Shown piece after piece: positions 52,139 to 60,262 of a stretch of DNA of 64,000 bases (within the stretch, counting starts at the first letter, position 1; each line of letters starts with the position of its first letter). The notes below the pieces were generated by a model. That model had not been told where the DNA came from and searched no databases. It saw nothing but the letters and a program-made list of their open reading frames with translations. Position numbers and translations under genes: made by a program. Origin of the DNA: CALMKX01 sp036274895 (GTDB lineage Bacteria; Acidobacteriota; Thermoanaerobaculia; Multivoradales; SZUA-115); assembly GCA_036274895.1 (NCBI GenBank), contig DASUEU010000050.1:80510-144509 (forward strand). The letters run 5' to 3'.

Positions 52139-53991
52139 CGCTCCGGATTGCGCGGGAACTTCAAGAACGGCAGGCGCACGCCGCCGATCTTGATCTGGTC
52201 GGCACGGATCGACTCGGGCGGCAGGAAGCCCTGGGCGCCGAAGAAGGACACGTAATCGTCCTGCTCCACCCCGTCCCCGGAGATCCCCAGCCCACCGATC
52301 AGCAGGGGCGGATTGGTGCCCGCCCGGTACAGCGGCACCGAGCCGGCGAAGAACACGACGCCGTTGACGTTGGGCGCCGTGCCGCCCTGGGTGCAGGGGT
52401 TGGCGAGATCCTGCAGGAAGAGGTTGTAGAACGGCCCGGGGGAGGTGCCGTCGATCCCCGGTGGGAACAGGGGCTGGGCGCCGAAGCCGATGGTGCGGTT
52501 GGTCACCGCCGTGCCCGGGGGCACGCCCGGCAGGCCGTTGGCCGAATAGAAAGCCACGTTCCTCGCCTTGGCCACCGCCACGTCGATCGAGAAGACCGTG
52601 GCGTCCGCCATGCGGTAAAGGGCGAGGACGTTGCCGTTGGCATCCCCCACGGCGATCACCATCCGCGCCCGGGAGCCCAGGGGCAGGCGGATCACCCCGC
52701 GGATCCGGTTGGCAGCGGCGATCGACTGCTGGACGATGCGGTCCACCTCGGCTGCCGAGAGCTGGGCCGAGCCCAGGGGCCCCACCAGGTAGCCCTCGGG
52801 CACACAGCCCGGGCTCGCCACCGGGGCTACGGCAAAGCTGCCGCCCAGGGCCGGGTCCGCCACGGTGCCTGCGGGACGCTTGACCTGCTGGACGAAGGGC
52901 AGGCGGATGCCGTCGATGAACACCGCCCCCGGCGGCGGCAGAGGATTCACGGGGACGATGCCGAAGCCGCCGCCGGCCACACCCGAGATGGCCGCGAACT
53001 CGGCCTCCGCGGCCGGCGGCCCGGCCACCCCCAGCCCCCCCACCAGAAAGCCGCCGCGAAAGACCGGGATGCCCCCCGGGTCCACGGCCACGGCGCCCGG
53101 CTTGTGCGCCGGCGGGCCGGGGAGATGGCTGTCGGAAGGATCCGGCTTGCCGGTCACGGGCCCCGTGCCCGGGCCGCCGGCGAGGGCCATGGCGGGCGTG
53201 ACGCTCTGGCCGCCCAGGAAGCTGACGTTGAGCGGGCAGCCGCGGTTGGTGTTCTCGATGCCGTAGAGGGCGGCATTGGCGGTGCGGGCCACCCCCGCCG
53301 GGAAGTGCACGCCGGAGAGGAAGCGCACGGTGCGCGAGGACAGCGGTGCCTGGTCGTGGCTGAAGAAGGCCGCCGTACGGGCCAGTCCCACGGCGCGCTC
53401 GTTGTGCACCGTCGCGGCCGGGTTCTTGTCGTAGACGCCGAGCACCTCCCCGCCGCGGTCCACCACGGCCACGGCGTAGTCACTGTCGAGAGCCTGGGCC
53501 GCGGCGAAGAGCAGGGCCTGCACCTCGGCGGCGGTGAGCGGCGCGGCCCCCGGCGGGCAGGCCACGGCGGGGGCGGGAGAGGGGCCAAGAGGGGGATCGA
53601 GAGGATCCGGAGCTGGGGCCGGAACCGGGGAGGGAGCAGGAGGCGCCGGCGCCGAAGGCGGCTCGCGGTCCCGGCCAGGGCGCTCGTCCGGGGGCAGGGC
53701 GGAGAGGGGGAGGGCTACGAGGAGAATCAAGACCCTCACCCCTGCCCCTCTCCCGGCCCGCCCACACCGTCCTCCGGGAGAGGGGTTCCGGAGGGATAGC
53801 GCGCCCGGATGCTCCGGTCCCCTCTCCCCGTGACGGGGGAGAGGGGACCGGGAAGAGGCCGCAGAGCGTGGCAACCAGGATTCCCCTCCGGCCTCCCCCT
53901 CTCCCGGAAGGCTGGAGTGGGCGGGCCGGGAGCATGTCCTGAGCGAAGCCGAAGGAAGGGGGATCGAGGGGGTGAGGATCTTCGTCTCCAT
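52135..53991 (-). CDS. Exported protein with two HbpS/GlcG-like (DUF336) domains
   Basis: A 618-residue protein starting at ATG 53991 with GAGGAGG at good distance. It has two HbpS/GlcG-type domains: the first about residues 150-350 (TAAEVQALLFAAAQALDSDY, AVAVVDRGGEVLGVYDKNPAATVHN, ERAVGLARTAAFFS), the second about 440-610 (AEVDRIVQQSIAAANRIRG, ARMVIAVGDANGNVLALYRM). Such domains bind haem or cobalamin or act as redox sensors when exported. A haem role would fit the flanking cytochrome genes. The N-terminus is METKI, then 81 residues from a composite palindromic repeat, then RVLILLVALPLSALPPDE; without the insert it is an ordinary signal peptide. Confidence 0.85.
   Translation of the reverse strand: METKILTPSIPLPSASLRTCSRPAHSSLPGEGEAGGESWLPRSAASSRSPLPRHGERGPEHPGALSLRNPSPGGRCGRAGRGAGVRVLILLVALPLSALPPDERPGRDREPPSAPAPPAPSPVPAPAPDPLDPPLGPSPAPAVACPPGAAPLTAAEVQALLFAAAQALDSDYAVAVVDRGGEVLGVYDKNPAATVHNERAVGLARTAAFFSHDQAPLSSRTVRFLSGVHFPAGVARTANAALYGIENTNRGCPLNVSFLGGQSVTPAMALAGGPGTGPVTGKPDPSDSHLPGPPAHKPGAVAVDPGGIPVFRGGFLVGGLGVAGPPAAEAEFAAISGVAGGGFGIVPVNPLPPPGAVFIDGIRLPFVQQVKRPAGTVADPALGGSFAVAPVASPGCVPEGYLVGPLGSAQLSAAEVDRIVQQSIAAANRIRGVIRLPLGSRARMVIAVGDANGNVLALYRMADATVFSIDVAVAKARNVAFYSANGLPGVPPGTAVTNRTIGFGAQPLFPPGIDGTSPGPFYNLFLQDLANPCTQGGTAPNVNGVVFFAGSVPLYRAGTNPPLLIGGLGISGDGVEQDDYVSFFGAQGFLPPESIRADQIKIGGVRLPFLKFPRNPER
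53734..53976. repeat. 243-bp composite palindromic repeat inside the HbpS-like signal-peptide region
   Basis: Three palindromes stand in a row: arms 53745-53756/53774-53785 (12 bp perfect), 53814-53829/53836-53851 (16 bp perfect, 6-base loop) and 53901-53907/53926-53932 (7 bp). The outer parts mirror each other, with CCCTCACCCC at one end and GGGGGTGAGG at the other. The block is 81 codons, in frame and free of stops. It includes CTTCGGCTTCGCTCAGGAC on the minus strand, related to repeats at 63595-63973. Confidence 0.85.
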
Positions 53992-53997
53992 CGCTAT

Positions 53998-54004
53998 CCT
54001 CCTC
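53998..54004 (-). promoter_or_regulatory. Ribosome-binding site that fixes the HbpS-like start upstream of the repeat
   Basis: GAGGAGG on the minus strand lies 6 bases before ATG 53991 and overlaps the stop of the FHA-decahaem gene. It places translation start before the 243-bp repeat. Confidence 0.8.
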
Positions 54005-55592
54005 AACGCGCCACGGCCCGACGGGCGCGGCCGGGGGGTAGGGTGGCCTCCCAGCCGCCCTGGGCGGTCTTCTCGTGGTAGGGATGACAGGTCACGCACG
54101 CCGAGGCTCCCGCGGCCTTCGCCGCGCCCGTCCCCGCCGCTGCCACGCCGTGGCAGTCCAGGCAGGGGGTGATGCCGGGCACCAGCACGTCGCCCGAGGC
54201 CCGGCTGGCCGCCGCTCCCTCATGACAATCCCCACAGGGGCTCAAACGGTGCGTGCCGTGGGAGAACTTGGCCCCGAGGAGCCACTTCCGGGGGATCGCC
54301 GGCGGCTCGACCTTGGGCTCGAGGGGGGAGGTCAGCTCGACGCCGTGGCACAGCGAGCATTTCAGGCGGACCACCTGGTCCAAGGCCGTCACGGTCTGCC
54401 GGCTGAGCCGGGCGTCGAAGGAGAGGACGGCCTGCTGGCTGCTGAAGATCCGGCTGCGCAGCTGCTCGCGGGTCAGCCCGCGCAGGTTGGCCGAGCTCTC
54501 GGCATAGATGCCGAAGATGCCGGTCACCACCTCCTTGGCCTCGCCATGGGGCGCCTCGCGGTCGGGCAAGCGGTCGTCGAAGGCCAGGTTGTGGCAGCGC
54601 TGGCAGTGGCGTTCGAACTCAAGGGGCAGGATCTCCCCCTGCTCGGCGTCGAAGGCGTGGCAGGAGGCGCAGTCCAGCTGCTCGGGGCGGCCGGCCTCGT
54701 CCCGCAGTCCCGGCTTCAGGTGCAGGGCGTGGTTCAGCCGTACCACGGTCGGATCGGCCTTGGGCCGGAAGTCCGGATGCTCATCGAAGGTGACCAGCCG
54801 CCTCGCCACCTTGGGCGCGGCCCCGCTCGCCAGCTTCAGGTCCCCGTGGCACCCCGTGCAGACCGCATCCGGCACCCGCGCCAGCTCGGGCAGCCGGCGG
54901 TGCTCGGCGTGGCAGCCGCCGCAGGGGGGATTGCCCACCTGCTCGGCCTGGTGGCGGGGGCCGGCGTGGCAGTCCTCGCAGAGGGCGGCCACCACCCCGC
55001 GAAACGGGGCGTGGCAGGCGGCGCAGTCCGCGGCCAGGCCCGCGGCCTCGTGGGCGGAGGACACCGGCCCCGGCCGCGGCAGGGTGCTGCGCCCGCCCAG
55101 GGCCGCGGCGGTGACGCCCACCGCCGCCAGGGTGGCGAGACCCAGGGCGCCGAGCGACAGGGCAGCCTTCGACAGGGCGCCGCCCCGGCCCAGGCCGTAG
55201 GAGGCCGCATAGTCGAGCTTGGGGGCGGCGAGGGCGGCCACGCCCGCCGCCGGCTTCGCTTCGGGTGCGAGGCGGCGGACGGTGAGGCCGAGGGTGCTCG
55301 GGTCCGCTCCGGGCTCGACCGAGATCTCGAAGGGGCCGATGCCGATGCGATCCCCGGGCGCCAGGCGTGCGGCCTCGACCGGCTGGCCGTTCAGGTAGGT
55401 GCCCGAGACGCTCCCCAGGTCCAGCAGCTCGAAGCCCTGGGCATCCCGGCCGATCACGGCGTGACGCAGGTCGACCGCCTCGTCGGCGAAGCGCAGGTGG
55501 GCGTCCGTGCCGCGGCCGATGCCGAGGGAGGTCCCGGCAACCCGCCGGGGCTCGCTCTCGCCCTCGTCGACCCGGGTGAGCAGGAAGGGCAT
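54003..55592 (-). CDS. FHA domain - transmembrane helix - decahaem cytochrome c fusion
   Basis: A 529-residue protein of unusual design. Residues 1-105 are an FHA domain (LGIGRGTDAHLRF, LRHAVI, LGSVSGTYLNGQPV, GDRIGIGPFEI), with the conserved Gly-Arg, His and Asn-Gly positions; FHA domains bind phosphothreonine. A single membrane helix follows near 141-167 (ALSLGALGLATLAAVGVTAAALGG), with no cleavable signal peptide. Residues 188-529 carry ten CXXCH sites (CAACH, CEDCH, CGGCH, CTGCH, CASCH, CQRCH, CSLCH, CGDCH, CLDCH, CVTCH). The predicted topology puts FHA in the cytoplasm and haems in the periplasm, so a Thr-kinase signal could control or sense electron flow. Kinase and phosphatase genes are elsewhere in the window. 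Confidence 0.92.
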   Translation of the reverse strand: MPFLLTRVDEGESEPRRVAGTSLGIGRGTDAHLRFADEAVDLRHAVIGRDAQGFELLDLGSVSGTYLNGQPVEAARLAPGDRIGIGPFEISVEPGADPSTLGLTVRRLAPEAKPAAGVAALAAPKLDYAASYGLGRGGALSKAALSLGALGLATLAAVGVTAAALGGRSTLPRPGPVSSAHEAAGLAADCAACHAPFRGVVAALCEDCHAGPRHQAEQVGNPPCGGCHAEHRRLPELARVPDAVCTGCHGDLKLASGAAPKVARRLVTFDEHPDFRPKADPTVVRLNHALHLKPGLRDEAGRPEQLDCASCHAFDAEQGEILPLEFERHCQRCHNLAFDDRLPDREAPHGEAKEVVTGIFGIYAESSANLRGLTREQLRSRIFSSQQAVLSFDARLSRQTVTALDQVVRLKCSLCHGVELTSPLEPKVEPPAIPRKWLLGAKFSHGTHRLSPCGDCHEGAAASRASGDVLVPGITPCLDCHGVAAAGTGAAKAAGASACVTCHPYHEKTAQGGWEATLPPGRARRAVAR

Positions 55593-55598
55593 GCCCGG

Positions 55599-57041
55599 CT
55601 AGCCTCCTCCGCCCGGACGAGCCGTGGCCCCGGTGCCGCAGGGGCAGCGGGCGAGATCCTGCAGCTCGAGCAGGAAGCGCGCCTCGCCGTCGCCGACGGC
55701 CTTGACCTTCAGGCGGGCCGTGTTGTTGCGCCCGCCGCGGGTGGTCACCACCTGGTCGGCGCCGCCCCGGATGCGGATGATGTCGGGCGAGAGGTTGCGC
55801 ACCCGGATGCGCAGCTTGTCCCGGCTGCCCTCGACGGTGAGCACCAGCCAGGTGGAGCGGCCCTGCTTGAGGGTGTCCTTGTACTCACTCTCGAGGGTCA
55901 GCACGTCCACCGCGCAGCGGTCACCCCGGCCGAAGCCGGCCCGCGCGTCCCCCTCGATGGTGTGCTCGCCGGCCGCCAAGGGCTTGGGCAGCCGGACCTG
56001 GAGCACCCCGGGTGACACCGAGGCCACTTCCAGAGGCCGCTTGCCGTCCAGGCGCAGGCCTTGGGCCGCCCGCGCGTCCGGGAAGCTGCCGCAGACGCAG
56101 ATCAGCTCCCCCGCCTGGCCGCGGCCCTCGCAGCCGGTGATCCGCGGCGGTCCCCCCTGGCCAGGTGGCGACTGGCCGGGTGGAGTCTCGCTCGGCGGCT
56201 TGCCACTCGGGGGCCTCTGGCCGGGAGGGACCTCCCCGGGAGGCTTGCCGGTCGGCGGCTTACCCGCCGGCGGCGTGCCGCCCGGGGGCAGTAGCGGCGG
56301 GGTTCCCCCGCCCGCCGGTGGGGCTGGCGGCGTGGCCGGGGGCGTGCCGCCAGGCGTTCCCGGGCTCGGGTCCGCCGGGTCCGCTTCGGGCATCCGCGGA
56401 GGCCGGATCGGTTGGGTCGGGATCTGGCCCGAGCGCACCACCGTCATCTCCCCCGGCCGCACCTCGACCGAGCCGCCCGCCTTGCCCCGCACCGTGACCC
56501 GGCCCTCGAAGACCGTGACCACCGTTTCCCCCGCGCTGGCCTCGATCAGCAGCTCGGTGCCCTTGATGCCGATCACCGCCGTCGGGGTGTCGACCTCGAG
56601 CTCCCCCGAGAACAGGGACTGGAGCTTGAGCCGCACCGTGCCGACGACGACCGACAGCCGGGAGCGGCCGGCCTGGGCCTTCTTGAGCACGCCCTCATCG
56701 AGAGTGATGGCGGTCTTCGCCCCCAACGAGAGGTTGCCGGTCTCGCCCAGGGTCAGCCGGGCGCCGGAGTCAACCCCGGTCTCGACGCGGTGGCGCAGCA
56801 CCAGGTCGTCGCCCAGGGCGAGCAGGCTGGCCGTGGCGTTCGGCGGGATGCCCACCACCTGGTTGCGCACGAAGACCACCTCGCCAACCGTGAGAGGCGG
56901 CGTCTGGGCGAGGGCCGGTGCGGTGACCAGCAGGGCGAAGGTGAGAGTCCGAGCCAGGCCCAAGGAGCGCCGAGCCCAACCTCGGCGTCTCTCCCCCCGG
57001 TCCACGCCGTCCACAACGTCCGCATCGTCCACTCTCTTCAT
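55599..57041 (-). CDS. Exported FecR-domain protein with Pro/Gly linker
   Basis: A 480-residue protein starting at ATG 57041, 1 base into the stop of the cytochrome b-like gene (TGATG). The hydrophobic core TLTFALLVTAPALAQ is preceded by an odd acidic stretch (KRVDDADVVDGVDRGERRR). The FecR domain covers about 50-210 (LGETGNLSLGAKTAITLDEG, GTVRLKLQSLFSGELEVDTP, AVIGIKGTELLIEASAGET). A Pro/Gly repeat linker with PPxGKPP units follows, then Ig-like strands with a pair CVCG and a second pair CPCG near the end. It parallels the FecR protein at 39752-40444. Role unknown; it may sit between membrane and cytochromes. Confidence 0.85.
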   Translation of the reverse strand: MKRVDDADVVDGVDRGERRRGWARRSLGLARTLTFALLVTAPALAQTPPLTVGEVVFVRNQVVGIPPNATASLLALGDDLVLRHRVETGVDSGARLTLGETGNLSLGAKTAITLDEGVLKKAQAGRSRLSVVVGTVRLKLQSLFSGELEVDTPTAVIGIKGTELLIEASAGETVVTVFEGRVTVRGKAGGSVEVRPGEMTVVRSGQIPTQPIRPPRMPEADPADPSPGTPGGTPPATPPAPPAGGGTPPLLPPGGTPPAGKPPTGKPPGEVPPGQRPPSGKPPSETPPGQSPPGQGGPPRITGCEGRGQAGELICVCGSFPDARAAQGLRLDGKRPLEVASVSPGVLQVRLPKPLAAGEHTIEGDARAGFGRGDRCAVDVLTLESEYKDTLKQGRSTWLVLTVEGSRDKLRIRVRNLSPDIIRIRGGADQVVTTRGGRNNTARLKVKAVGDGEARFLLELQDLARCPCGTGATARPGGGG

Positions 57042-57874
57042 CACAACCCCCGGTAATACAAAGCCAGCCCCGCATGCACCAGCACCAACACGATCAGCGC
57101 CAGGGACAACGGCAGGTGGACCCACAGCCAGGCGTCCAGCCAGTTGCGGTAGTACTGCTGGGCGAGCAGGGCGGCCAGCAGCTCCTTCCTCTGGCGAGAC
57201 ATCACCAGCAGCCGGCGCAGCTCCTCCCGCTCCTCCACCACCACCTCGCCGAGCAGGCGCTGCCAGGCCTTTTCCTCCCGGGGTGCCCGTCCCCGGCGGC
57301 GGCCGAGCAGCAGGCGCCAGCCGGCCAGGGCCTTGGGTGTGGTCTCGCCGATCTCGCTGGTGTAGACCCGCTGGAAGGGTGCCGAGCGCCCCGTGGCCAG
57401 CCGTGCCATGGCGCCGGCGATCTGGTTGAGCTGGCGGGAGATCCCCTCCGGCGTGCGGTTCGCCCCCGCCTCGGTCAAGCGGCGAGGCACGAACGCGTAA
57501 AGCAGCGCCCCCACCACTCCGCTCGCCACCACCGCCAGCATCACGGCCAGGGTCGTCACCGCCAGCCGGTCGCCGAAGCGCAGGCCGGTGTGGGCGAGCA
57601 CCACCGGCACGGTCGCCAGACCGAGCACCAGGTGGGCCTGGAGCCAGCCCTCGACCGTTCCCAGGGTGCTCTTGTAGGCCCGCTTCCTGGCGCCGAAGGC
57701 GGTCAACAGGAGGATCAGGCCCAGCCCCAGGAAGCCCCAGGCCAGGCCCCAGGCCGAGCCACCGTGGCGGTAGGGCTCGAGGCGCCCCTGCCACCACCAC
57801 GCCGCCACCAGCAAGGCCAACGAGGCCAGGCCAATGAGCTGCCAGCGGCGGGCACGGGGGCCGGCGAGGAACAT
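57041..57874 (-). CDS. Four-helix membrane protein, cytochrome b-like
   Basis: A 277-residue integral membrane protein with helices near 12-28, 42-60, 80-125 (two) and 245-275. Paired histidines lie in helices (AHLVLGLATVPVVLAH; VHLPLSLALIVLVLVHAGL), as in b-type haem-binding four-helix proteins such as cytochrome b561 or ferric-reductase types. A charged cytoplasmic loop of about 100 residues separates the third and last segments. It stands directly after the flavoprotein gene and could take its electrons through the membrane to the multihaem proteins. No close family name is claimed. Confidence 0.72.
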   Translation of the reverse strand: MFLAGPRARRWQLIGLASLALLVAAWWWQGRLEPYRHGGSAWGLAWGFLGLGLILLLTAFGARKRAYKSTLGTVEGWLQAHLVLGLATVPVVLAHTGLRFGDRLAVTTLAVMLAVVASGVVGALLYAFVPRRLTEAGANRTPEGISRQLNQIAGAMARLATGRSAPFQRVYTSEIGETTPKALAGWRLLLGRRRGRAPREEKAWQRLLGEVVVEEREELRRLLVMSRQRKELLAALLAQQYYRNWLDAWLWVHLPLSLALIVLVLVHAGLALYYRGL

Positions 57875-60262
57875 CTAGCCCTCCCCCCGCGCCACCACCA
57901 CCCCGGCGATGGTCTGCTGGTAGGTGCCGGGGTCCACCCGGAAGGCCGCCCCGGTCGGGCAGGCGCGCACACAGGCCGGGCCGCCGGCCAAGCTGCTGCA
58001 CAGGTCGCACTTCACCGCTACCTCGCGGTCCACCTGGGCCGGTGTCGCGCCCAGCAGCCGCTTCAGCCAGTCGAAGGGCCCGCGCACGGGCTCCCTGGGA
58101 TGGACCATGAAGATGTTGCCGTAGGGGCAGTTGCCGGCGCAGTTGCCGCAACCGATGCAGTTGCTCTTGATGAAGACCTCGCCGCGGGCGTTCCTCACGA
58201 TGGCGTCCGGCGGGCAGTCGAGCATGCACAGGGGGTCAGCGCACTGCCAGCAGGAGTTGGGGGCGAGCAGGTTCGCCATCTCGATGCCGGTCAAGGACAG
58301 CCGGGCCTGGCCGTCCTCGTGGACGTCCTCGCAGGCGCGCAGGCAGTTGTTGCAGCGCACGCAGCGGTGGTTGTCGATCAGGAGGGCGTCGGTGCCCATC
58401 ACGACCTCGGCCTGGATCAGGTCGTGGAGCACCTCGCCGGCCCGCGGCGTGGCATCGCTCACCAGGTTGGCGATGCGCTGGGGCTCGAGCCGGGCCACCA
58501 GGTCGGCGCGCACCTCGGGATAGCGGGCGAGGAAGGCGTCGCATTCGGCCCTCGAGAGGCGCACCAGCTCGGAGGGGAAGATCGCCGTCACCGTGGCCGT
58601 GCGCCGGGCGCCGTCGAGCAGGGCCATCTCACCGAAGGCGTTGCCCGCCGTCAGGTAGGAGACCACGACCTCGCGGTCCCCCGAGGCCTTGGTCAGCTTC
58701 ACCATGCCGCTCTTGATCAGGTAGTAGGCATCTCCCGGGTCCCCTTCGCGGCAGATCACCCCGTCGCGCTCCACGTGGATCGCCTCGGAGCGGCCCACCA
58801 GCTCCCACAGCCGCAGCTCCGGGGTTTGGGGAAACAGGTAGCGCTCGAAGGCCCGCACCAGGAAGGTCTGATCGACCAGCTTCTTGAGCGCCGGCTGGGT
58901 GTGGAGCAGCTTGACCATGGCCTTGCGCGGGATCTCGATCAGGGTCACCGGCCCCTCGGCCCTGGCCGTGGCGTTGCGGCGACGGCCGGAGATCAGGCTC
59001 ATCTCACCGAAGAAGTTGCCGGCCGAGAGGGCGGCCACCCGCTTCTCCGCCCCGCCCCCCTCGGGCACCACGGTGATCGCCACCCGGCCCTCCGTGACCA
59101 CCAGGAAGGTGTCGGTGTAGTCGTTCTGGCAGAGGATGACTTCGCCGTCCCGGAACGAGCGCACCTCGGCGGCGAGCAGCACCTCGCGCAGGTCGCGGGG
59201 GTCCACCGCCTCGAAGAGGGGGATCTCGTCGCACAGGCTCGCCAATCTCTCGGCCGCCGTGCCCACCCAGGTCGGCAGGCGGCTCTTCAGGATCTCCTCG
59301 TCCGCCGGGGCCAGGGGGTTGCCGACGATGTGCTCGATGACCTCGTAGCCCTGGTTGGCGGCGAGCTTGATCAGGTCCGAGCCGGCCACGGCACCGATCA
59401 GGTAAAGCCCCGGTACCGAGGACTCGTAAGCCTCGGTCAAGACCGGCCGGCCCTCCCGGCCCTCGCCGGTGAAGGCCACGCCCCAGCCTTCGAGCAGCTT
59501 TCGGGGCGGGGTGGCGCCGAGCTTCAGGAAGACGTGGCGGGCGGCCACCGTGCGCGGCCCCTCGGGAGTCTCGAGCTCGGCGCTCTCCGGAGTCAGGCGC
59601 TTGACCGTCGAGCCGTAGTGGATGGTGAGCTGGCCGGTCTTGTCCCGCTTGACGGCCTCGCGGGCCAGGGTCTCCTTGGCACGGACGATCTCGGCCGTCC
59701 TCACCACCAGGCCGACGCGGTTCTCCTCCGAGAGGGCGAGGGCGATCTCCAGGGCGGAGTCGCCGGCACCGACCACCAGCACGTCCTGGTTGCTGTAGGC
59801 GGCCGGGTCCACCAAGCGGGTCGAGACGTGGGGCAGCTCCTCGCCCGGGGCGCCCAGCCGCCGCGGGTTGCCCTGGGTGCCCAGGGCCAGCACCAGCTTG
59901 CGGCCCTCCCAGCTCTCACCGCTCGCCGTCCGGACCTGGAAGCCGCCGTCGGCCAGCCGCTCGAGGCCGGCCAGCTCCTGGCGGCAGCGCACGTCGAGGC
60001 CGAGGTCCCGCGCCGCCCCCTGCCAGCCGGCGAGGATCGCCTCCCGGCTGCCGGCGGCGAACGGCAAGTCGCTCCTCAGCGGGATCAGGCCGGGCTCGGC
60101 CATCACGTGCTTTCTGGCCTGGTAGCAGTGGATGGTGTCCGCCAGGTGGTCGGCACGCTCGAGCAGGACGCAGGAGAGGCCCCGCTGCCGGGCACGCGCG
60201 GCGGCGGACAGGCCCGCCGGGCCTGCCCCCACGATCACCACGTCGTACCTCGGGCCGCTCAC
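57875..60262 (-). CDS. Flavin NAD(P)H oxidoreductase with two cyclic-nucleotide domains and four Fe-S motifs
   Basis: A 795-residue cytoplasmic protein from GTG 60262, preceded by GGAG; GTG 60322 would add 20 unlike residues. Domains in order: thioredoxin-reductase-like flavoprotein (1-320) with VVIVGAGPAGLSAAARARQRG and a second dinucleotide site VLVVGAGDSALEIALAL, lacking the redox CXXC; two cyclic-nucleotide-binding domains (about 340-460 and 470-590: GNFFGEMSLISGRRRNATAR and GNAFGEMALLDGARRTATV); then a ferredoxin part (610-790) with CVRCNNCLRAC, CWQCADPLCMLDC, CIGCGNCAGNC and CDLCSSLAGGPACVRAC. It should move electrons from NAD(P)H through FAD and Fe-S clusters to the membrane, under cyclic-nucleotide control. 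It is first in the operon. Confidence 0.92.
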   Translation of the reverse strand: MSGPRYDVVIVGAGPAGLSAAARARQRGLSCVLLERADHLADTIHCYQARKHVMAEPGLIPLRSDLPFAAGSREAILAGWQGAARDLGLDVRCRQELAGLERLADGGFQVRTASGESWEGRKLVLALGTQGNPRRLGAPGEELPHVSTRLVDPAAYSNQDVLVVGAGDSALEIALALSEENRVGLVVRTAEIVRAKETLAREAVKRDKTGQLTIHYGSTVKRLTPESAELETPEGPRTVAARHVFLKLGATPPRKLLEGWGVAFTGEGREGRPVLTEAYESSVPGLYLIGAVAGSDLIKLAANQGYEVIEHIVGNPLAPADEEILKSRLPTWVGTAAERLASLCDEIPLFEAVDPRDLREVLLAAEVRSFRDGEVILCQNDYTDTFLVVTEGRVAITVVPEGGGAEKRVAALSAGNFFGEMSLISGRRRNATARAEGPVTLIEIPRKAMVKLLHTQPALKKLVDQTFLVRAFERYLFPQTPELRLWELVGRSEAIHVERDGVICREGDPGDAYYLIKSGMVKLTKASGDREVVVSYLTAGNAFGEMALLDGARRTATVTAIFPSELVRLSRAECDAFLARYPEVRADLVARLEPQRIANLVSDATPRAGEVLHDLIQAEVVMGTDALLIDNHRCVRCNNCLRACEDVHEDGQARLSLTGIEMANLLAPNSCWQCADPLCMLDCPPDAIVRNARGEVFIKSNCIGCGNCAGNCPYGNIFMVHPREPVRGPFDWLKRLLGATPAQVDREVAVKCDLCSSLAGGPACVRACPTGAAFRVDPGTYQQTIAGVVVARGEG

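Noticed and set aside
53814..53851. 16-bp stem hairpin as a transcription terminator
   Set aside because: It lies inside an open, expressed reading frame near the start of the HbpS-like gene, has no T-run on either side and belongs to a repeat family.
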